Shown here: positions 56,509-64,000 of the stretch, in pieces
How the letters are laid out: every line of letters starts with the position of its first letter
How positions within the stretch are numbered: position 1 is the first letter of the stretch
From: Aquanectria penicillioides
Taxonomy: Eukaryota > Ascomycota > Sordariomycetes > Hypocreales > Nectriaceae
Length of the DNA: 64,000 nucleotides
NCBI GenBank assembly: GCA_003415625.1
Contig: PYIU01000008.1
Coordinates: 1,550,001 to 1,614,000, forward strand
Direction of reading: 5' to 3'
The notes under the pieces: generated by a model
The model's input: the letters and a program-made list of their open reading frames with translations, nothing else
What the model was told of the DNA's origin: nothing
Database searches by the model: none
Position numbers and translations under genes: made by a program

Positions 56509-59500
56509 ACTGTGATCGGGACTCGGCCGACGGAACGCACTCGACTTCGTGGTTCACGATACAGAGGAGCTTCCAGAGCTGGTTGTTCGAAGCGGGGAGC
56601 ACGTGGAGACTGCCTTGCTGGGCGGGCAGGCAGGTGGTTGTAGTGGGGCAGCCAAGCTCAGGTAATTACGTGAGGCGGGGGACGTTCCAGGTGAGTCAAG
56701 GTGAGTCCCGGTGAGACATGGCGCAGCTCGTTCTGGAACTAATCTTTCTATCAGAAAACCCTACAAAATCTACGGATAATTTGCAGAAAGAGCTTATACA
56801 AATAAGCATTCTATTAGCTTTTTTCATCATTTCGTATTTTTATTTTTATTTTATATTGTATTCAATTTCTAAGTTATTTTATTTATTTATTTATTCCGAT
56901 TTCTTGTAATAATTCTAACCCAACACGCGAGTGGGCACCTTTCCTCACCAAGGTTAGTCTCCGCGATACGTACGGAGTAGTTCATTAAGCTTGGCTGTAG
57001 GGTAACGATAGGACAGGAGTCAATGCATGAGCGACGTTGATCATCTAGCAACTCATCGCATCACGTCAACAGCAATCGTCTCCGATTCCATGCCTTCCTC
57101 ATAACCGTGTGGCGATTCTCGGAGCCAGAGAAGCTTGAGCTACGTAGATGGCTGAGAGGCATGATTCAAGTTCCGCGATTCCGTTCTCGGAATAAACCCA
57201 AGTGCGCGGCTCTTGTTTTTATGCACATTCATTGTATTGTTTTGGTACACCGACTGTCGTTAGCGGCGGCCGACTCTCGACAATGCTACGCTCAGCGGCA
57301 GGGCACGCATCGTACCTTGACCGGCCCGAGATGCAATAGAAGCCCCCAAACTATTGGGGGATCTGCGATCTGCTCTTCCAGACGTTCCGGCCATCGCGCC
57401 AGGCGTGTGAGGTGGTGCTTCCCAGGCCGATGGCCTTTGTGGCATGGGATTGGGCAGATAAGTTTTTACGGCGTGTACCGTTGTTGCAACGGAAAATATG
57501 CCGCTCGCCTGCGCAAGGTCTCTTTTAGACTGCCACCACAAAACCGCGCGATTGACGCAGGGAATCGTCTAGCGTTCGGCGACTGATATTCAGGGTCCTT
57601 GTCGTAAAGCCACCTCTTCCCGCTGGAGGGAACATGGATATCGGCATTTGATGGCACGCCGGTGTCGTCGTCCCACCTTCCAAACGGGATTTAGATTTGA
57701 CTGCGTGGCTGACGACTGACGGGTGCGTTATTCCCGTTGCCTTCTAGAAAACCGGATATGCAGTCAAGGTTGCATGAAGTTGAGTGTTTCCACAACATCG
57801 GCACCTCGTCGGGAGGCGAACCACACGATCTTCCATCCTAGCTTAAGCATTAGCTTACCTTACTCCTCCCACCCCCGTATAACAGCCTCATGGCATGATG
57901 GGGTCTTTGTCTTTGGCTTTCTTTCTTTTTTAGAGTTCCCCATGCTTCGTCCCGGCCGAGAATGACGTCTTGCGGAGAGACTCCGGCAAGGTCGGCTTCG
58001 GAATGTAAGCCTAAGCCAATGACGGGATATAGGATTCTGATGCTTATCGGCATCGGCACCTGACGTCCCCCCCAAAGCCACGGACGAGATAGGATGCTGG
58101 CGAACAATGAGAATGGCATGGGTGCTCCCGTCACACGAGTTACAGGATTGAGGCGGCTGAGACGGCAAAGGTGGGCTGGGGAAGATTCAGAAATCGCCTG
58201 CATGAATAATGGACGGAACATGATGGCAGAAAGCTTCAGGTAGAGCAGCTCGAACAATGGGGGATTCAGCTCATTCACGGGATGTGGGTGGGAAGGATGA
58301 ATCAATATCCATTTCCCCCCCTCGCAATCTCAAAATGGCATTGTGTGCGTGGGTGCACCGAGAACCACCCAAAAAACAAAAAAAAAAAAACAAAACAAAA
58401 AACCCTGCGTGGGCGTTAAAACAAAGCTTTGATGCCAAGACTTGTGCCAAGACTTTTGGAAGATGCCCTTGGACTGAGGGCAAAAATCGTTCTAGACTCC
58501 GCGTGCCGCTGTCAAACTACCGAACCGATCACGTAGCCACCGCGAATACGCGTGAAACCAAAGGGAAAAGGCAGCAAGGGAAAGGCCAAACCGGGGATGT
58601 GATCCCAACTCCGAGAATCCGCGCCTTCTCCGCCAATGACGTGGAGGATAATTCTTGCTCAGGTCACAGGATGTCAGATTGCAGATGCATATTTCATGTT
58701 GTCTATTGGACCCGAGAGTTCGTCTCTCCCTTGAACGCTTGTCTAGGAGAAAGTCTTGGCGCCAAGCCTGAAACACGGCGGCAGAATCCCGTAGGGCGGG
58801 AGCGCGGCAAGGTGAAGGGGGACGGGGAGTGCGAGAGTGATGTCATGAAGGCTGCTTGATGTGAGCGTACTAGCCCATCGAGGCGAAAAAAGGTGGATTG
58901 GCTCAAAGGGCGTAGCCGTCTCCATTCGACTGCATGCTAGGGTCCCCGAGAGGGGAGGAAATGGGGGACGATGGATGGGGGAAAAAGTGAATGCGGTATT
59001 AGTGCCGCTTTGGATGTAGTGGAAGCAATGTTATGGCTGCTAACTAGGTAGCCCAAAATCCACGCCCGCCGTGCTGTGCGTTATGCTATGCCATGCGAGT
59101 GCGGGTACTGCACATACGAGATTTGGCCCCCCCGGATCCCTGCGAGGACGGAGGAACTGCCAAAGCCCCTGGCGCTGCCGTGGCGCCTTTCCACAACTAA
59201 CCCATGACGCGAGGATGAAAAGCCTCTCTGGTGGCCTGGAGTGCCTATTTGCGGTTGCCCATGTTGTGGATACTCACATTGCTGTGGCGCTCCGCAAGTA
59301 CCCCCCCGAAGACACCCAAGCACCTTTTTGAAACCTGGTCGATGCCACACAGTGCTCCACGGTGACCGACTGCACTGGGAGCGATAGAACGGTAGAACGG
59401 GCACCGGTCGGATTAGCGAGCAGCTGTATCCGTAGGACGTATACATATCTACCTACCTATGTGACTGTTGACCTGTTGGTAGGCGTGTGTAGCGTGTCGG

Positions 59501-61730
59501 GTCAAGTCCGTCGAGCTCGGAGCCGAAGGTCAAAGGGTTAGTCGCCCGGCCGCCCTGGTGGTGCAAAAACAAAGTGGCACCAAAATGAAATAAGGTTCTC
59601 TATTGTGTGCCTGCGAGGCGGGAATGGCATCCCTTGCCCCCCCGATGTGTGCTCATGTTGCAATGTGACTACGCATGTGCAATAAGCTGCTACTACACAA
59701 CCATGGCGTTCGTGTCCGTGTCTCGTGTCATTTGCACCTCTGATTGAGCTCTGGGTGCACAATTGGGCCTGTACGATGGCGTAATCTTGCAGGATACAGG
59801 TGGTGTGTGGGTTTCTGATGCTGTCGGGGCTTCCGTTGCTCTGTGCATTCTTGAGTCGCGTTGTTTGGTGAGGTGAGGAAACTCGGGCCAGCGCCGTAAT
59901 TTTTGCTGTGTGTTTCGTCTGTGGATAACATGGATGCTCTCTTATTTTTCCCCTGGGCCTTCATTCTCTGTACTGTGTGCAGCGTAATGCTGATCATTGT
60001 GGTGGGTGGGTAGATGCTGTAGGTAGGTCCCAGAGGCACACACACTACGGATGCACATGTATGTGGATGTGCCGCCAGAACCTCACAGCTTGCCCACGGG
60101 CCATGGTTTTGCTCATGGGTTGCCATCCAAAGGTACCTTAATCCCATCAAAGTTCGGCCCGTCTTGCGGCCGTTTGAGGGGATTGCACTGCGTGTCCCTT
60201 TTTTCTGCTCGGGGCTGTCCGGGGACTCGGGTTTTGGGGAGAATTGGGTTTTGTGGGACTGCGAAACTCTGGACGATGATAGAGTTGAGGCGCCAATTAG
60301 TTTTTTTTTCAATGCTACGTTAGGTTGAAGCATCCCGTGCCTGTTTGGACGACAATTCCCTTCGAGTGTTCGCCCACGAAATTCTGCATGGAGACCTGTG
60401 GGCTGTTTGTGTTCTCGTTTCTTGGTTCTTGTTTTTGCAGCCTTGAGTCTGACCATGACAGAAGCGAAGCAAAGGAACCATGACAACCAGTATTTCTCCG
60501 ACACGGGTGGACTGGCTGTCGGCCACGGGTGCTGGGGGCTGAGATGAGCTGACCGGCACAATGCCGCAGATAACACGGGAACAAGAAGCTTCTCCACATG
60601 CTCGAGTCCATGACTGATGGGTGGGATTTGCCGTCTTGTGGCCCTTTTGATCGAGTCCCAGGTCACGAAAAGTGGTACCCTGGTTCGGATCCGCTCTTTT
60701 GCTGGGCGAAAGTTGCACGCAGTTGGGTCTCTGGCTTGCCCCCCCCCCCCCCAAAACCAAGTTCTGGGATGGGGGGGAGAGATCTGGCTGATGGTCTCAA
60801 ACATTGATTGCCCTACGGAGACAGCTGCTTCATTGCCTCCCATGCACCCCCATCCCAATCGTCCCAGGTCCCCCAGGCTTTCCAGGTCATCTATTGTAGG
60901 GGAGGAGGAGGGAAAAAAAGGCGGACCCAGAGGTGCACCACCGTGGACACCAAAGGCACCAAGGGCTCCAAAGCTACAGTAGGCCAGCCGTCTGAAGCCA
61001 TTCCAGGCAAGCCACGGCTACCCGTGGGCTTCAGTGCACCCAATCCCGCATGGCATTCGGGTTTTCGGTTGGCCACACGCCTGTGTTTCTGCATGTCCCT
61101 CTCGCCCTTTCTGCATGTTGCCCCCCACCTCTTGTTGTTTGCTGATGGTCTCAGTCGCTCTCCGCGGCTGGAATCGGTATCGCCTGAGCGGGACCTCTCC
61201 TGCGCACTGCATTCGTGCGTTTGCTTGTTCACTACCTTAATAACCTTACCACTCCGTACTCCGGACCATCTACTGTACTGTACATCAGGTCTGTCTGCCA
61301 TGTAGGTACCTGATGGAGCTCAGCCCCGGGCACATACAGACTTTTATGACGCCGAATGGATGCAGTTGGCTGGTCTTCTAGGTTGGTACCGGCGTCAAGT
61401 GCTTGCTGTAACCTACGGTACACATCGTATCGTTAGACGCCCGCCCGTTTTGGGGCCAGGCCTAAAGCCTTTAAACTAAACTTTCCGTCGAAACTGCCTG
61501 AGTGGTGACGGAGACGAGAGTCTGGTAGGAGGGGAGGGGCGGAACAAGGACGCGTACGTACGCAATTCAGCCAGCCCGGAAAGGCAATGGAGCCAGGACA
61601 AAGTGACAATTGGCACTGCGACTAATTAGTTCGTTGACTCTTCAATCTTCTCTGAATGGGCAGCTCCTGAGACTCGGTTGAGCTTATTCTGAAGAGCCCC
61701 TGTGCCCTGTCTTCATAGACTCACACGCCC

Positions 61731-61810
61731 ACCACACAACACAACACAACACAACACACACGCTCACACACGCACACACTCACACACGCACACTCACACA
61801 CTCACACACC
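61731..61810. repeat. CA-rich microsatellite
   Basis: About 80 bp of (ACAAC), (CA) and CACACG/CACACT variants. Confidence 0.85.
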
Positions 61811-62984
61811 CGAGCATCTCGGCCACCCCCCTTTTCTCCCTACTGGAATCTGCTGTTGTTTTACACAGCACAGCCCGGAGAGTGGAGGTGTACCCCATCC
61901 TCACTGTTGTCCCTGTTTGTGCCAGCTCCCGGTATCCTGTCCAGCTAGACGCCATAGAGAGGCCGGACACAGGCCTATGTTCCGTGTTAGCCGTGAGACA
62001 CCTCAGCCCGTCCGAATTGGACAACCGCAGGCAGAGCGATGAGCGACGCCGGACAGACACGCAGCATGCGAGAATGAGCGAAGATGAGAGAGGGCGACAG
62101 TGTGAAGACTACGGGGAATGGGTGCAGACCAGACGGACGGGTCACCGGAGACGCTCAGTCTTGTTCTCTCGCTGGTCCTGTCTCCTCCCTTGGCGCACCA
62201 ACACGCCCTTACTGGGCGCCATTGTTCACAGACTCTTGATTTTTTTTTTCTTTTCGTTGTTACATTTCTCCCCCCAAAATCGTGGTACGGTTACCTATGG
62301 GCCCCAGTCCAGGGCCGATCCGCAACAAATCGCTCGGCCGTCGGCACCGTGCGAGCAAGAAAACAGGGTCTTCCTGAGAGAACGGGGACCTTTGCACGCG
62401 TCCTCTGGGCTTGTGCTGCATCAACACGGCCACGCCCATGTCATGTCCGTCCGCCCATCCATCCATCTCATCACCTTGACGTCCCATGGAGCCATGCCAT
62501 CATCCCGCCCCAATTCTCGACCGTTATCCCCCAAAATCTCGGATATCGGACATGTTCAGAGAGGGCCCTACATTCCCTGCTGCTGCTGTTCCCGGCCGGA
62601 GTGCGCCATCCCCTCCATGATCCCTCCCAACCGCCATCCACCATCCATCCACCCACCATCATCCACCCGCAATCCCTCCACCCATCGGCCGCCGCTGCTA
62701 GGCTGGGCTGGGCTGCACGGGTTGGAAGTGGGTTCTTCTTGTCTTGGTCCTTACGGAGTAGACCTTACCCAGTTTGGCCACACCTCCAAGATGAACCCCT
62801 GTCACTCGGAGACTCTCTGCTAGTCGCCTCATCCAGAAGCACCTCCTACGTAGTGTTGCACGCCTTTGCCTTGCCTGGCTTCTGGACGTTTTCTCCGTTC
62901 TGTGCTCGGGCGCCCATGTCCGGTCGGTGTCCATGCCATGTGTAGTCGGCTAGCCAGCTACGTAGTAGCACCTTTGCCGCTTCG

Positions 62985-62985
<1 letters not shown>

Positions 62986-63019
<34 letters not shown>
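62986..63019. repeat. (CTGCGT)5 hexanucleotide repeat
   Basis: Five perfect units then an imperfect one, followed by GGTGTT/GGTGCT variants. Confidence 0.9.
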
Positions 63020-63117
63020 TGGTGTTGGTGCTGGTGCTCGCAGACGCTTCTCTCTCACTAGCAACTTTATTACTTCCCCTTGCCCATCTCGATGATCTCG
63101 GATTTGACCCAGAACTA

Positions 63118-63141
63118 TTGCCATTGCCATTGCCATTGCCA
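63118..63141. repeat. (TTGCCA) hexanucleotide repeat
   Basis: Three perfect units and near-perfect continuation to about 63147. Confidence 0.85.
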
Positions 63142-64000
63142 CTGCCCGTCTACCTGTCATTCCAATCCTCTGCCCCCTCCATACATGCACTCGTGGTCCC
63201 CACGAACACTCAAGACCTTTTATCTTGCTCCATATCCCCCTCCTCCCCTCCATCCTCCTCGACATCGGCCTTGGCCCCTTCAGCTACCTCTTTTTCTCAC
63301 ACGCTCACTGTGCTTGGCCTCGTCGTTTCAAAGTCTTGGCTCCTTGGTTTTCTCTTGGCACTTAATCTACCGCCCATAATTTTCTTGGGACCGCCGCGCC
63401 TTGACCTTATTTCCTCCACCCCTTGCTGCCCACTGCCCGGCTCGCTGCCACTAATAAGCACCGCGCTGGACAACCCACTGGGACGCCCACTACGCAATCA
63501 CAATCGCCGATACGTCGTACCGTATTGCCCATACCGTGCCCGCTGGCGCACCGTCAAACGCCCGCGCCGAATCGAGTTGAAAGCCTAGAACCCGGTCGCC
63601 AGGCCCTTGACAGCACTCTCCCCACTCGCTGCGGTGCGAGCTGTAGTGCGTCGTGCGCTGACTGAACGTACTGAACTCAACTGAACTGACCCGTCGACTC
63701 CCCTGTGGCCAACTGGGACTCCCCCGTCCTCCCTCGCCCCGTTTCCCGTTTGGTTCTGGACTCTCTCGCTTCTTCCTCCTCTCTTTCTACCTACCATTCT
63801 CTCTCACTTTACCCACCCGCTCGCTGGCTCTCGCTCGCACACCCACGCCCTCCCCCGGTCGCGAAATCCGCTTTCCTCGCCATCCCACTCATCGTAAACC
63901 TGCAACCTTTCTCTCAATCTCAATCTCCATCTCGACACCACACACTCGCGGAATCGCGTTCCTCACGCTTCTCCCATCGCCGCCCCGTCGCTCAACCTCC

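Larger units (their letters stand above)
56509..64000. other. 7.5-kb gene-poor, microsatellite-rich right end
   Basis: Apart from the CSN1 promoter, no coding sequence I can support. An AT-rich patch lies at about 56740-56910. From 57 kb the DNA is GC-rich with long open frames (e.g. 59728-60858 -, 61702-62823 +) of low complexity and no domain, as expected by chance at this composition. The last 600 bp turn pyrimidine-rich (CTCTCTC, CCATCTC, CAACCTCC), like the leader of a plus-strand gene starting beyond 64000. TACGGAGTA/ACTCCGTA words recur (56970, 61256, 62753). Confidence 0.4.

Noticed and set aside
59728..60858. 376-codon open frame on the minus strand
   Set aside because: Low-complexity, Pro/Arg/His/Ser-heavy translation without any known motif, overlapping other long frames in GC-rich DNA; consistent with chance.
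61702..62823. 373-codon open frame on the plus strand
   Set aside because: Begins inside the CA microsatellite (translated as Thr/His repeats) and shows no domain; another frame at 62118-62945 is equally open.

Overview
The window looks like nuclear DNA of a filamentous ascomycete (Pezizomycotina, most likely Sordariomycetes; my inference). The genes have short GT-AG introns of about 50-160 bp with CTAAC/CTGAC-type branch sites. Single-copy eukaryotic housekeeping genes alternate on both strands. One retrotransposon carries RIP-like C-to-T / G-to-A decay.

Layout. 1-1358: 3' part of a sugar-porter MFS gene with an in-frame stop. 1567-2529(-): PMU1-like histidine phosphatase. 2953-3838: an element with long terminal inverted repeats and a core of only 3.6% G+C. 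4096-6051(-): DUF4246 protein. 7381-12884: a complete but RIP-degraded Ty1/copia element (259-bp LTRs, GGAAC target duplication). 13596-14567(+): PEX11-family protein. 15118-16028(-): hemerythrin-like protein. 16.0-18.4 kb: no secure gene. 18411-21166(-): eIF3c. 21752-22532(+): ISA2. 22866-24357(-): ribosomal protein L7 with an intronic C/D snoRNA. 24674-25359(+): ribosomal protein S14. 25759-29226(-): Rad26/CSB ATPase. 30152-31512(+): ketopantoate reductase. 34951-36391(-): two-repeat MYB protein. 36.4-41.8 kb: gene-poor. 41802-50681(-): PRP8 carrying a 591-residue intein. 51546-51943(+): small complex I subunit. 52161-52947(-): SAP18. 53281-54392(+): PRP18. 54858-56508(-): COP9 signalosome subunit 1. 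56.5-64 kb: GC-rich, microsatellite-rich, with no recognisable gene; possibly the long upstream/leader region of a gene beyond the window.

Functional themes. Two splicing factors that act around U5 (Prp8 and Prp18) lie 2.6 kb apart. Two ribosomal protein genes share a 316-bp divergent promoter interval. eIF3c and ISA2, SAP18 and PRP18, and PRP8 and the complex I gene are also divergent pairs.

Quality note. Five one-base frameshifts lie at short runs of identical bases (PRP8 three times, RPS14, ketopantoate reductase). Each is cured by one extra base, and PRP8 and RPS14 are essential genes elsewhere. I read these as consensus undercalls and not as biology. The TAA in the MFS gene is different in kind: it is a substitution of RIP type.
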